Part shown: positions 25,105-34,181 of the stretch, piece after piece
How the letters are laid out: every line of letters begins with the position of its first letter
Numbering within the stretch: the first letter of the stretch is position 1
NCBI GenBank assembly: GCA_001784175.1
Contig: MFPR01000017.1
Span: 150,975-214,974 of the forward strand
Direction of reading: 5' to 3'
Length of the DNA stretch: 64,000 bases
DNA from: Candidatus Lindowbacteria bacterium RIFCSPLOWO2_12_FULL_62_27
Lineage (GTDB): Bacteria > Lindowbacteria > 2-12-FULL-62-27
Notes under the pieces: generated by a model
The model's database searches: none
Told to the model about the DNA's origin: nothing
Seen by the model: only the letters and a program-made list of their open reading frames with translations
Position numbers and translations under genes: made by a program

Positions 25105-26144
25105 GCGAGCTGGCCGCGGTTCTGCCGGGTGTGTTGGAGAAGGCCGGCTGGTCCGTGCCCGGCGGGCTGGTGCCGGTCCTGGCCATGTTCATCTGCGCGT
25201 CCATCGTGGCCGCCGCGATGGGCCTTTCGGCGGCGGTCCTCGTGTGGGCGGAACGCAAGCTGGCCGGGCATTTCCAGTGCCGGCTGGGTCCGGTGTACGT
25301 GGGCGGGAAATTCGGCTGGCTGCAGTCGATCGCCGACGGGATCAAGCTCTTGCTCAAGGAGGACATCATCCCGGCCGACGCGGACCGGCCGCTCTTTCGG
25401 CTGGCGCCGTACTTGGTGGTGCTGGGCGTGTTTCTGGCGTTCATCGCGTTCCCGGTCTCGGAGAAGTTGATGGTGGCGGACCTGAACATCGGAATATTTT
25501 TCATCCTGGCGGTGTTGACGCTCGAAGTCTTCGGCGTGATCCTGGCGGGCTGGGCGTCGAACAACAAGTGGGCGCTTTTGGGCGCGATGCGGGCCGCTGC
25601 GCAGATGGTCTCCTACGAAATCCCGATGGGACTGGCGATTTTGCCGGTGGTGGTCGAAGCGCAGAGCCTGTCGCTGAAATCGATCGTGGCGGCGCAGTCG
25701 GGCGGGATGTTGCGCTGGTACGTGTTTCAGCCGCCGTTTTTCATGGGCGTGAGTTTCCTGATTTTTTTCCTTGCAGGGTTGGCGAGCCTGAAGCGCGCGC
25801 CGTTTGATCTGCCGGAGGCCGAGTCGGAGTTGACGGCGGGGTTTCACACCGAATATTCAGGCATGCGATTTTCGTTCTTTTTCATGGCCGAGTACGCCGG
25901 GATGATTCTGGTGTCGGGCCTGGCGGCGGCGCTGTATCTGGGCGGCTGGCACGGAATTTTGCCGGGCCAGTCGGGTGCGATGTGGTTCCTCCTGAAAACG
26001 GCCTTTCTCGTGTTCGTCATGATCTGGCTGCGCTGGACGCTGCCGCGCCTGCGGATCGACCAGGTCGTCTACGTGGGCTGGAAGGTTCTCACGCCGTTTG
26101 TTCTCGCGTGCGTCCTCGGCCAGGCGCTGATGGCGTACAAATAA
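25101..26144 (+). CDS. nuoH: NADH-quinone oxidoreductase subunit H
   Basis: This 347-residue membrane subunit has about eight or nine transmembrane helices. Signatures are W-A-E-R-K-L-A-G-H-F-Q-C-R-L-G-P, Q-S-I-A-D-G-I-K-L, Q-M-V-S-Y-E-I-P-M-G and F-D-L-P-E-A-E-S-E-L-T-A-G-F-H-T-E-Y-S-G. It forms the quinone channel and the first proton-coupling helices. Confidence 0.97.
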   Translation: MSELAAVLPGVLEKAGWSVPGGLVPVLAMFICASIVAAAMGLSAAVLVWAERKLAGHFQCRLGPVYVGGKFGWLQSIADGIKLLLKEDIIPADADRPLFRLAPYLVVLGVFLAFIAFPVSEKLMVADLNIGIFFILAVLTLEVFGVILAGWASNNKWALLGAMRAAAQMVSYEIPMGLAILPVVVEAQSLSLKSIVAAQSGGMLRWYVFQPPFFMGVSFLIFFLAGLASLKRAPFDLPEAESELTAGFHTEYSGMRFSFFFMAEYAGMILVSGLAAALYLGGWHGILPGQSGAMWFLLKTAFLVFVMIWLRWTLPRLRIDQVVYVGWKVLTPFVLACVLGQALMAYK

Positions 26145-26160
26145 ATATGGAGAAGCGGCG

Positions 26161-26619
26161 ATGACGGCGGTCAGGACATATTTTTCCGACGTGTTCATGG
26201 GTCTGTGGACGGCGCTGGTCGGGATGTCGATCACGCTGAGGTATCTTTTTTCCAAGCCGGTGACGGAGATGTATCCGGACGTGAAGCCCCGGACGCCGAC
26301 GCGGTACCGCGGGATACACGTGTTCGAGGAGGAGAAGTGCATCGGCTGTTACGTCTGCGCGAAGGCCTGTCCGGTCGACTGCATCGAGATCGGGGTGGTG
26401 CGGAAGGGCAAGGAGATCAAGATCACGAAATTCGACATCGATTATCAGAAATGCATGTTCTGCGATCTCTGCTGTGAACCCTGCCCGGCCCACTGCATTC
26501 ACATGGGTCCCGAATTCGAAAAGGCGTCGTTCACGCGCAAGGGCACGATCCTCCAGTTCGCGACCCCGAAGACATTGACGGAGGAAGAGAAGAAGGTCGA
26601 GAAGGTGGCCCGGAAATAG
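26161..26619 (+). CDS. nuoI: NADH-quinone oxidoreductase subunit I (2x[4Fe-4S])
   Basis: This 152-residue ferredoxin-like subunit has two cluster motifs: C60/C63/C66/C70 with C-I-G-C-Y-V-C-A-K-A-C-P, and C98/C101/C104/C108 with C-M-F-C-D-L-C-C-E-P-C-P. An N-terminal amphipathic helix docks to the membrane arm. GGAG lies 8 nt before the ATG. With NuoEFG missing, NuoI is the outermost redox subunit encoded here and the most likely entry point for electrons from a soluble ferredoxin. Confidence 0.96.
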   Translation: MTAVRTYFSDVFMGLWTALVGMSITLRYLFSKPVTEMYPDVKPRTPTRYRGIHVFEEEKCIGCYVCAKACPVDCIEIGVVRKGKEIKITKFDIDYQKCMFCDLCCEPCPAHCIHMGPEFEKASFTRKGTILQFATPKTLTEEEKKVEKVARK

Positions 26620-26620
26620 A

Positions 26621-27130
26621 ATGAGCGCTGAGAAGGTTGCGTTTTTCATATTGTCCGGCCTGACGCTCGGCGGCGGGCTGGCGATCCTGTTTTCCGTGCG
26701 GCTCATGCGCGCGGTCGTGTATCTGCTCGTGTCGCTCTTCGGCGTGGCCGGCTTGTACATCCTGCTGAACGCGGAGTTTCTGGCGGCGCTGCAGGTGTTG
26801 ATCTACATCGGCGGAATCACCATCCTCATGGTGTTCGGCCTGATGCTCACCGGGCCGGGCCAGTTCGTGAACCCGGCCGAGAGCCGTTTGAAGGCCGTCG
26901 CCGCGGGCGTGTCGAGCCTGACGACCGCGATCGTGCTGCTCTTGATCGTCAAGAAGACGAAGTGGCCTGCGGGGACGCAGGCGCTTGCCGGTGACACCAC
27001 GGCCGAGATCGGCCGGCTTCTTCTGACCGACCACGTCTTCGCCTTCGAGATCGCCTCCGTGCTGCTTTTGGTGGTCCTGGTCGGCGTCGCGCTCTTTGTG
27101 CGTCTGGCCAGGGACGGCGGCAAACCATGA
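26621..27130 (+). CDS. nuoJ: NADH-quinone oxidoreductase subunit J
   Basis: A 169-residue protein with five hydrophobic segments. The conserved third-helix stretch (L-Q-V-L-I-Y-I-G-G-I-T-I-L-M-V-F) carries the pi-bulge region that gates proton transfer. It starts one base after the nuoI stop and overlaps nuoK as ATGA. Confidence 0.95.
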   Translation: MSAEKVAFFILSGLTLGGGLAILFSVRLMRAVVYLLVSLFGVAGLYILLNAEFLAALQVLIYIGGITILMVFGLMLTGPGQFVNPAESRLKAVAAGVSSLTTAIVLLLIVKKTKWPAGTQALAGDTTAEIGRLLLTDHVFAFEIASVLLLVVLVGVALFVRLARDGGKP

Positions 27131-27429
27131 TCACGCTTCAGGAGTATCTCTCGGTGGGCGCGCTGCTCTTTACGGTGGGGCTTCTGATTGTCCTGTTCCG
27201 GCAGAACGCGATTTCGATTCTGATGGGGATTGAACTCATGCTGAACGCGGCCAACATCAACTTCGTCGCGTTCTCAAACGCGCTCGGCGGGTTGACCGGC
27301 CAGGTGCTTGCGATTTTCGTGGTCGTGGCGGCGGCGGCGGAAGCGGCGGTGGCGATCGCGATCATCGTGCTTCTGTATCAAAACCTGGGCACCGTCGACG
27401 TCGAAAAGGCGAGGAACCTGAATGGCTGA
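27127..27429 (+). CDS. nuoK: NADH-quinone oxidoreductase subunit K
   Basis: A 100-residue protein with three transmembrane helices. The conserved Glu is in G-I-E-L-M-L-N-A-A-N and a second acidic residue lies in A-A-E-A-A-V-A-I-A. These are the antiporter-like proton-path carboxylates. It overlaps nuoL by 8 bp. Confidence 0.96.
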   Translation: MITLQEYLSVGALLFTVGLLIVLFRQNAISILMGIELMLNAANINFVAFSNALGGLTGQVLAIFVVVAAAAEAAVAIAIIVLLYQNLGTVDVEKARNLNG

Positions 27430-29299
27430 GCTGTACGGGCCGTTGGGCCTGTCGTGCCTTTTGCACGGGATATTCTTTCCATATTTTATCGCCTTCGGCG
27501 TCATCATCCTGTTTTTGCGCCGCTGGGAGAAGGCGGCGATGGCCGTGTCGATCCTGGCGTCGTCGACGGTTCTCGCGTCCACCCTGATGCTTTTTGCGCG
27601 CCACCAGGGTCTGGCCGCCGGCCATGAGGGGGTTCTGCCGGCGGCGACCTACACACTGAGCTGGCTGTCCACGGACTCGGCGGCGTTTCAGTTCGGGTAC
27701 ATTCTGGATCCGCTGTCGGTGTTGATGCTGATCGTCGTCGAAGTGGTGAGTTTTCTGGTGCAGGTTTATTCGATCGGCTACATGCACGGCGACCCGGGCC
27801 GCGCGCGGTTTTACGCGTATCTGTCGCTGTTCTCCGGCTCGATGACGGGCCTGGTCGTGTCGCCGAATCTTCTGCAGACCTACATTTTCTGGGAGCTGGT
27901 GGGGCTGTGTTCGTACTTGTTGATCGGTTTCTGGTGGCACAAGCCGGAGGCGGCGGCCGCCGCGAAGAAGGCCTTCGTGATGACGCGGTTCGGGGATTTG
28001 GGGCTGTTCATCGGGCTGCTCATGCTGCTCCACGCGAAGGGCAACGCGGCGTTCACCGATTTCGGAACGCTGGGACTGCCGGCCGGTCTCGCCACGTGCA
28101 TTTCGCTCCTGATTTTTTGCGGCGTGATCGGCAAAAGTTCGCAGTTCCCCCTGCACGTGTGGCTGCCGGACGCGATGGAGGGGCCGACGCCGGTGTCGGC
28201 CCTGATCCACGCGGCGACGATGGTGGTCGCCGGCGTGTATCTTCTGTCGCGCTCGGCGCCGCTGTTTCTGGCGTCCGAAACGGCGATGCTCGTGGTGCTC
28301 TCCTTCGGCGTCGTCACCGCCTTTGTGGCCGCGACCATGGCGTGCGTCCAGCGGGACATCAAGAAAGTGTGGGCCTACTCGACCGTGTCGCAGCTCGGAT
28401 ACATGGTGCTGGCCTTCGGCGCAGGCAGTTCGCAGGCGAGCATGTTTCATCTGTTCACGCACGCTTTTTACAAGGCGCTGCTTTTTCTGGGCGCCGGCAG
28501 TTTCATCCATCACGCCGGCTCCAACGATCTCTTCGAGATCGCGCGCAAGGGCGGGCGCGGCATGCGGATCACGTTCTGGACGACGGTGATCGGCGCGCTG
28601 GCGCTGGCGGGCCTGCCGCCGTTTTCTGGATTTTTCAGCAAGGACGCGATCCTGGTGGCGGTGAAGGAGAATTGCCATCCGCTGTGGTACATCAGCGTGA
28701 TGTTTGTCGGGTTTCTGACCGCGTATTATTCGTTCCGGGTCGTGTTCATCCTTTTTCGAAAACAGGAGGCTGGTCCCGGAGTCGCGCACGGGCACGGCGG
28801 CCACGACTCGCCGTTGGTCATGACCGGCCCCTTGATGGTGCTTGCGCTGGCGACGATCTGCGTGGGCGCCTGGGAGGGGGGCTTCGGCCATTATCTGTCA
28901 GGCGCGCCGCATGGCGCTCTGCATTGGGACGTCGCGATCCCGGCGACGTTTCTTGCGCTGCTTGGCATAGTTCTGGCCGGCGCGTCGTTCGGCTCAGGCG
29001 GGCGGGAGGAGGGCGTATTGGACCGGCTGCCGGTCATGGAGATACCGCGGCGGAAATACTATCTGGATGATTTCTATTACTGGGTCACGCAGAAAATCGT
29101 GCTCGGATTTTCCTTCCTCTGCGCCTACGTCGACCGGCACTTCGTGGACGGCGCGGTGAACGGCGTGGCCGACACCGTGCGCTGGATGGGCAGCCAGTGG
29201 TCGAAGATGCAGACCGGTCAGGTGCAGCAGTACCTGAACGTGTTGATCCTGATTTTTTCCATATTGGGCTTCGGCGTGTATCTGACGGTGAAATTCTGA
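27422..29299 (+). CDS. nuoL: NADH-quinone oxidoreductase subunit L
   Basis: The 625-residue antiporter-like subunit has about 15-16 transmembrane helices and the long C-terminal lateral helix. Motifs include F-W-E-L-V-G-L-C-S-Y-L-L-I-G-F, S-S-Q-F-P-L-H-V-W-L-P-D-A-M-E-G-P-T-P-V and H-A-A-T-M-V, with S-K-D-A-I near 400. A His/Gly-rich loop (A-H-G-H-G-G-H-D) lies between helices around residue 460. It pumps protons at the distal end of the membrane arm. Its TGA overlaps the nuoM ATG by one base. Confidence 0.97.
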   Translation: MAELYGPLGLSCLLHGIFFPYFIAFGVIILFLRRWEKAAMAVSILASSTVLASTLMLFARHQGLAAGHEGVLPAATYTLSWLSTDSAAFQFGYILDPLSVLMLIVVEVVSFLVQVYSIGYMHGDPGRARFYAYLSLFSGSMTGLVVSPNLLQTYIFWELVGLCSYLLIGFWWHKPEAAAAAKKAFVMTRFGDLGLFIGLLMLLHAKGNAAFTDFGTLGLPAGLATCISLLIFCGVIGKSSQFPLHVWLPDAMEGPTPVSALIHAATMVVAGVYLLSRSAPLFLASETAMLVVLSFGVVTAFVAATMACVQRDIKKVWAYSTVSQLGYMVLAFGAGSSQASMFHLFTHAFYKALLFLGAGSFIHHAGSNDLFEIARKGGRGMRITFWTTVIGALALAGLPPFSGFFSKDAILVAVKENCHPLWYISVMFVGFLTAYYSFRVVFILFRKQEAGPGVAHGHGGHDSPLVMTGPLMVLALATICVGAWEGGFGHYLSGAPHGALHWDVAIPATFLALLGIVLAGASFGSGGREEGVLDRLPVMEIPRRKYYLDDFYYWVTQKIVLGFSFLCAYVDRHFVDGAVNGVADTVRWMGSQWSKMQTGQVQQYLNVLILIFSILGFGVYLTVKF

Positions 29300-30780
29300 T
29301 GGAGCACGGATTCGGCATTCTGACGTCGATGTGGGTGACGCCGATGATCGGCGTCCTCATTTTGATTTTCCTGCCATCGCGGTACGAGACCGGCGTGCGC
29401 CTGGTGTCGCTGCTCGCGGCCGCGATCACGCTTGTGTCGTCGATTTACCTGTACATTCAATTTGACCCGCGCGGCGGATTTCAGTTCGAGGAGAACATGC
29501 TCTGGATCGACTATTTCGGCGTCCGCTATCACCACGGGGCCGATGGCCTGTCAGTGCCGTTGCTCCTCCTGACGTCGATCGTCATTTTCTGCGGGATTCT
29601 GTCATCGTGGGACGGGATCAAGCACCGGGTAAAGGAATTTCACATTCTCATGCTGCTGCTCGTGTCCGGCGTGTTCGGCGTATTCATCTCTCTGGACGCC
29701 GTGTTCTTTTTCATTTTCTACGAGATCGCCGTTCTGCCGATGTATCTGCTGATCATTGTGTGGGGCTCCACGCGCAAGGAGTATTCCGGGATGAAACTGA
29801 CGCTGTATCTTCTGTTCGGGTCGGTCTTCGTGCTCATCGGTCTGATCGCGGTCTACGTCCACACGGGCATGAAGACGACGGACCTGCTCGAGTTCAAGGC
29901 GCTTCTTGCGGCGAACCCGCCTTCGGACCTTTTTGTGCGCACGATTTTTCCTATGATGTTCCTGGGATTCGGGATGCTGGCCGCGATCTGGCCCTTCCAC
30001 ACGTGGTCCCCGGACGGCCACGTCGCCGCGCCGACGGCGGCGTCGATGCTGCATGCCGGGGTCCTCATGAAACTCGGCGCGTTCGGCATCCTGCGTGTCG
30101 CCGTGTATCTTTTGCCGGAGGGTCTTCGATACTGGGCCGACATGATCGTGGCGCTGTCGCTGGTGAACATCATCTACGGCGCGTTCGTGGCGATGCACCA
30201 GACGGACCTCAAGTTCGTGATCGGATACTCGTCGGTGTCCCACATGGGGATCGTGATGTTCGGGATCGGGATGCTGAACTACGAAGGATTCGCCGGCGCG
30301 GCCTTCCAGATGTTCGCGCACGGCGTGATGACCGCGCTCTTTTTTGCCTGCGTCGGCGCGATCTACGACCGCGCGCACACGCGGCAGATTCACGCTTTCG
30401 GCGGGATCTACCGGCGGATGCCGATCGTCTGCGGCGCCTTTCTGTGCGGGGGCCTGGCGGGTCTGGGCCTGCCGGGCTTTGCGGGATTCGTCGCGGAGTT
30501 TCTGGTGTTCTGGGGCGCGTTCAAGGCGCATCCGGTGATCGCGTCGATCGCGGTGGTGGGCTTGGTGTTGACGGCGTTTTACGTGTTGCGCGTATTTCAG
30601 CGCGCGTTTTTCGGCGAGCCGAATCCGAAATGGGATGGTCTGACGGACTCGTCGGCGATTCAAAACACCGCCTACGCGATCCTGATCGGCACGATGCTGG
30701 TCTTCGGAATCTGGCCGCGCCTGTTTTTGGACATCGCGCAGGCTGACCTGAACCTGCTTCTTTCCGAGGTGCTCCGCTGA
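29299..30780 (+). CDS. nuoM: NADH-quinone oxidoreductase subunit M
   Basis: A 493-residue antiporter-like subunit from ATG 29299. Motifs are F-F-I-F-Y-E-I-A-V-L-P-M-Y-L-L-I, I-W-P-F-H-T-W-S-P-D-G-H-V-A-A-P-T-A-A-S and H-A-G-V-L-M-K-L-G, then S-S-V-S-H-M-G. About 14 transmembrane helices. It is the middle proton pump of the membrane arm. Confidence 0.97.
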   Translation: MEHGFGILTSMWVTPMIGVLILIFLPSRYETGVRLVSLLAAAITLVSSIYLYIQFDPRGGFQFEENMLWIDYFGVRYHHGADGLSVPLLLLTSIVIFCGILSSWDGIKHRVKEFHILMLLLVSGVFGVFISLDAVFFFIFYEIAVLPMYLLIIVWGSTRKEYSGMKLTLYLLFGSVFVLIGLIAVYVHTGMKTTDLLEFKALLAANPPSDLFVRTIFPMMFLGFGMLAAIWPFHTWSPDGHVAAPTAASMLHAGVLMKLGAFGILRVAVYLLPEGLRYWADMIVALSLVNIIYGAFVAMHQTDLKFVIGYSSVSHMGIVMFGIGMLNYEGFAGAAFQMFAHGVMTALFFACVGAIYDRAHTRQIHAFGGIYRRMPIVCGAFLCGGLAGLGLPGFAGFVAEFLVFWGAFKAHPVIASIAVVGLVLTAFYVLRVFQRAFFGEPNPKWDGLTDSSAIQNTAYAILIGTMLVFGIWPRLFLDIAQADLNLLLSEVLR

Positions 30781-30794
30781 TCTCGTGGTCGCGC

Positions 30795-32237
30795 GTGATC
30801 GACGTCGCGCCGGAGGCGTACGTTCTGGGCCTGGCGGTCTTCTGGCTGATCGTGTCGGTGGTGCGGCCCGGCCGGGATTGCACGTGGCTGGCGATCGTTC
30901 TGGGTCTGGTCGGGATCTGGATCACGTGGGAGTCGTCGTTTCGATTCGGCGTCATGTCGCCGCAGATCCGTTTCTATCAGGCGTATCGCGTGGACCTCTT
31001 CTCGCAGGGATTCAAGCTGCTTCTCATGATCGGCTACGTCCTCATTCTGAACCTCCACAAGAGCGACCGGTCGCTCGTGAAGCGCTCGCAGGCCGAGTAT
31101 CAGTTTCTGCTGGCGGCCGCGCTTTTCGGGATGATGATGCTGACGAGCGTCTACGACCTGTTGGTGTTGTATCTGGCGATGGAGACGACGTCGTACAGTT
31201 TGTACGTGCTGTGCGTTCTGCGGCGGCGGGTGACTGAATCGACGGAGGCGGGCCTGAAATATGTGCTGATCGGCGCGGTGTCCTCGGCCGTCATGCTGTT
31301 CGGCATCAGTTATCTCTACGGCCTGACCGGCACGACCTCCATCCCCGGCGTCATGTCGAGGTCGGCGGACCTGGTGAACACGCCGGGCTTTGTCCTCGGG
31401 ATGTTTCTTCTGTTCTCCGGTCTCTTTTTCAAACTCGCGGCCTTTCCGTTCCATTTCTGGGCCCCGGACGTGTACGAAGGGACCAGCAACCAGGTGGCGG
31501 CGTACTTGGGGACGGTGTCGAAAGTCGCCGCGACCGCGTTCATTTTGCGCGTGGTGTCGATGATGCCGAAGGCCGCCGAGGTGATGAACGTCGCGCTGTA
31601 CGTGGTGGCGATTGCGTCGATGACCTACGGCAATTTCGTCGCGATCCGTCAGACGGACATGAAGCGGATGCTGGCCTATTCGGGCATCGGCCACATCGGC
31701 TACCTCATGGTCGGGGTCCTGGCGGCGATCAACATGGGCGAGTCCGGCTACACCGCGACGATCTACTACACGGGCATGTACATGATCATGAACTTCGCCG
31801 CGTTCATGGTGGTCCACGCCTGCGTCGACGAGTCGGGCCGCGCCCTCATCCGGAACTTCAACGACCTGTACCGCCGCTCGCCGCTTCTGTGCGCGACGCT
31901 GGTGGTCTCGATGTTCACGCTGGGCGGCATTCCGCCGATGGCGGGATTTTTCGGCAAGCTCTATCTCTTCATGACCGCTTTTAAGGGCGGATTCGTGTGG
32001 CTGGTGGTGGTGGGGCTCTTGAACAGTTTCGTTTCCCTTTATTATTATCTGCGCGTCTGCAAGGCCGCGTTCATGGATCCGCCGGCGGCGCCGATGCCGG
32101 AGATCCGGCTGGAGCCGCGCCGGGCGGCGCTGTGCATCATTCTGATCGCCTACATGGTCCTGTTCGGTTTCTTCTCCAACGCGGTCGACAACTACGCCGC
32201 GCTGGCCCGCTCTCTCTTGGGACCCATCGGCGTTTAA
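30795..32237 (+). CDS. nuoN: NADH-quinone oxidoreductase subunit N
   Basis: A 480-residue antiporter-like subunit from GTG 30795. Motifs include Y-L-A-M-E-T-T-S-Y-S-L-Y-V-L, F-K-L-A-A-F-P-F-H-F-W-A-P-D-V-Y-E-G and K-R-M-L-A-Y-S-G-I-G-H-I-G-Y-L. It closes the nuo operon. A gap of 14 bp after nuoM and no visible SD leave the exact start uncertain by a few codons. No terminator was seen before terC. Confidence 0.96.
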   Translation: MIDVAPEAYVLGLAVFWLIVSVVRPGRDCTWLAIVLGLVGIWITWESSFRFGVMSPQIRFYQAYRVDLFSQGFKLLLMIGYVLILNLHKSDRSLVKRSQAEYQFLLAAALFGMMMLTSVYDLLVLYLAMETTSYSLYVLCVLRRRVTESTEAGLKYVLIGAVSSAVMLFGISYLYGLTGTTSIPGVMSRSADLVNTPGFVLGMFLLFSGLFFKLAAFPFHFWAPDVYEGTSNQVAAYLGTVSKVAATAFILRVVSMMPKAAEVMNVALYVVAIASMTYGNFVAIRQTDMKRMLAYSGIGHIGYLMVGVLAAINMGESGYTATIYYTGMYMIMNFAAFMVVHACVDESGRALIRNFNDLYRRSPLLCATLVVSMFTLGGIPPMAGFFGKLYLFMTAFKGGFVWLVVVGLLNSFVSLYYYLRVCKAAFMDPPAAPMPEIRLEPRRAALCIILIAYMVLFGFFSNAVDNYAALARSLLGPIGV

Positions 32238-32297
32238 TTTTCCTTTGTGGCGCCCGCCGCTCGGCGGGCGATCAAGTGCGATTCGGGGGGACGTCGC

Positions 32298-33035
32298 ATG
32301 GACTGGATAACGGATCCGCAGGCTTGGATCGGCCTGGTCACACTCACGGCGCTCGAAGTGGTCCTCGGCATCGACAACATCATTTTCATCTCGATTTTGT
32401 CGTCGAAACTGCCGGAACACCGGCAACCGCGCGCGCGAAAGGTGGGCCTGGCGATGGCGATGCTGACGCGGATCGGGCTTTTGCTGTCGCTGACGTGGAT
32501 GTCGCGCCTGACGGCGCCGCTGTTCGGCGTGTTCGGCCATCCTTTCTCGGGGCGGGACATGATTTTGATTCTGGGCGGGATTTTCCTGCTGGCGAAAAGC
32601 ACGCATGAGATTCATCAGAAGCTGGAGGGCGAGGAGGGCGTGGCGTCGGCGCGGGTGGCACCGGCGTTTTGGGCCGTGATTGTCCAGATCATGCTTCTGG
32701 ACATCGTGTTTTCGCTCGACTCGGTGATCACGGCCGTCGGGATGATCAATCAGATCCCGATCATGGTCGCGGCGATTGTGATCTCCGTCGGATTCATGAT
32801 GTTTTTCGCGGACCCGATCAACGTGTTCGTGAACCGGCATCCGACGGTGAAGATGCTCGCGCTGAGTTTTCTGCTCATGATCGGGCTTCTCTTGGTCGCT
32901 GACGGGTTCGGGCATCACATTCCGAAGGGCTACGTGTATTTTGCGATGGCGTTTTCGGTCTTCGTCGAAATGCTGAACCTCCGGCTGAGAAGGGCCGTGT
33001 CGCCGGTGAAACTCCGCGACGCTTACACGCCCTAG
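32298..33035 (+). CDS. TerC-family integral membrane protein
   Basis: A 245-residue protein with seven hydrophobic segments. The TerC signatures are present: L-E-V-V-L-G-I-D-N-I-I-F near the N-terminus and D-I-V-F-S-L-D-S-V-I-T-A-V-G in the middle, both with membrane-embedded Asp. TerC/Alx-type proteins are linked to metal (notably manganese) export and tellurite or alkaline-pH resistance. A GGGGGG run lies 7 nt before the ATG. It follows nuoN by 60 bp and may be read from the same transcript. Confidence 0.92.
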   Translation: MDWITDPQAWIGLVTLTALEVVLGIDNIIFISILSSKLPEHRQPRARKVGLAMAMLTRIGLLLSLTWMSRLTAPLFGVFGHPFSGRDMILILGGIFLLAKSTHEIHQKLEGEEGVASARVAPAFWAVIVQIMLLDIVFSLDSVITAVGMINQIPIMVAAIVISVGFMMFFADPINVFVNRHPTVKMLALSFLLMIGLLLVADGFGHHIPKGYVYFAMAFSVFVEMLNLRLRRAVSPVKLRDAYTP

Positions 33036-33047
33036 CACCGCCGCCTG

Positions 33048-34181
33048 ATGCCGACCGTGTCCTGGCGCGCGTCGCCGCTCCTTGTGGTTGCGGGATTCGC
33101 GCTGTCGGGGGTTCTGACGGGGGCGCTTTTGCAGACGGACGTGATCGCGTATGAGCGGACCTTCGGGCTGAACCACGCGCAGGTATCGTTCTGGCTGAGT
33201 TTTTTTTCGCTGCTCACGGCCATCGGCGGCACCGCCGCTTCCTGCGTGTCCGACCGGTTGGGCGCGGGCCGGATTTATCGCGGAAGCCTGCTCCTGTCGG
33301 GGCTGGGACTTCTCGCGTTTTCCCGGGGCACCGAGCCTTGGATACTCGCCGGCGTTGTCACCGGGGGCCTCGGAATGGGCGGGCTGGTGGTGGGAAATAT
33401 TCTTGTATCTCAAGGCGAGAGCGCCGCGCCGAACCGGGCGCTGAACCGGCTGCACGCGGCGCACAGTCTCGCGCGCCTGGCGGGCGTTCTTCTGTCGATG
33501 GCGGTTCTGGCCATGTCCTGGCAGACGAGCTATGCGGTGCTGGGCGCCGTTTTTTGTTGCCTTGCGGCGCTGTACTGCGCTCCGGGGTTCCAGACGGCGG
33601 CGCCCGTTTCGCCCAACAGTCCGGCCGGCGGCGGTATTTCGAAATTGCCGCTCTCGTCGATCGCTCTTGGATTTTTCGTGTACATGACGGCCGAAATGAT
33701 TTTGATCACGTGGCTTCCGGCCTACCTCGAACGCGACCGGCAGTGGGGGAGCCTCGCGTCCAAGTCTGCTTATGGCGTGTTTCTCGCGGGCATGATTGCC
33801 GGCCGCATGATGTGCGCGGGCCGCTGGCCGGAAGAGCTGACGTCGTCGTCGTGTGCGGTGCTGGCGGCGGCGCACGCGGCGGCCATCGCCCTGTTTATTT
33901 TTTTGCCGAACCCGGCGGCGGCCCACGTTGCGCTGGCGGTGGCGGGTTTCTGTGAAGGCCCCGGCTGGCCGTCGCTGTATGCCTACGCGATCCGCCGATC
34001 GAGAGGCGCGGAGGGTAAGGTCACCGGCGTGATTTATGTCGCCGTCTGTTCGGGCATCCTCGTGTCGACCGCCGGGAGCGGCGTTCTGGCGCAACGCGCG
34101 GGGTTGGAGAGTGTCTTCTACGTCGTCGGCGTTGCCCACGCGGCGTTCAGCCTCATTTTTCTGAATCTGCTCAGGCGGTGA
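33048..34181 (+). CDS. Major facilitator superfamily transporter
   Basis: A 377-residue protein with about twelve hydrophobic segments. The motif-A-like cytoplasmic loop between helices 2 and 3 reads C-V-S-D-R-L-G-A-G-R. The overall layout with a central loop and R-S-R-G in the second half resembles FucP/YbjJ-like MFS proteins. The substrate is unknown. It starts 12 bp after terC and overlaps the next gene as GTGA, so terC-MFS-LMF form one translational unit. Confidence 0.82.
   Translation: MPTVSWRASPLLVVAGFALSGVLTGALLQTDVIAYERTFGLNHAQVSFWLSFFSLLTAIGGTAASCVSDRLGAGRIYRGSLLLSGLGLLAFSRGTEPWILAGVVTGGLGMGGLVVGNILVSQGESAAPNRALNRLHAAHSLARLAGVLLSMAVLAMSWQTSYAVLGAVFCCLAALYCAPGFQTAAPVSPNSPAGGGISKLPLSSIALGFFVYMTAEMILITWLPAYLERDRQWGSLASKSAYGVFLAGMIAGRMMCAGRWPEELTSSSCAVLAAAHAAAIALFIFLPNPAAAHVALAVAGFCEGPGWPSLYAYAIRRSRGAEGKVTGVIYVAVCSGILVSTAGSGVLAQRAGLESVFYVVGVAHAAFSLIFLNLLRR

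Noticed and set aside
30672-34139. 1155-codon minus-strand frame opposite nuoM, nuoN, terC and the MFS gene
   Set aside because: Arg/His/Gln-rich shadow of four well-supported genes; long antisense frames are expected in high-GC DNA.
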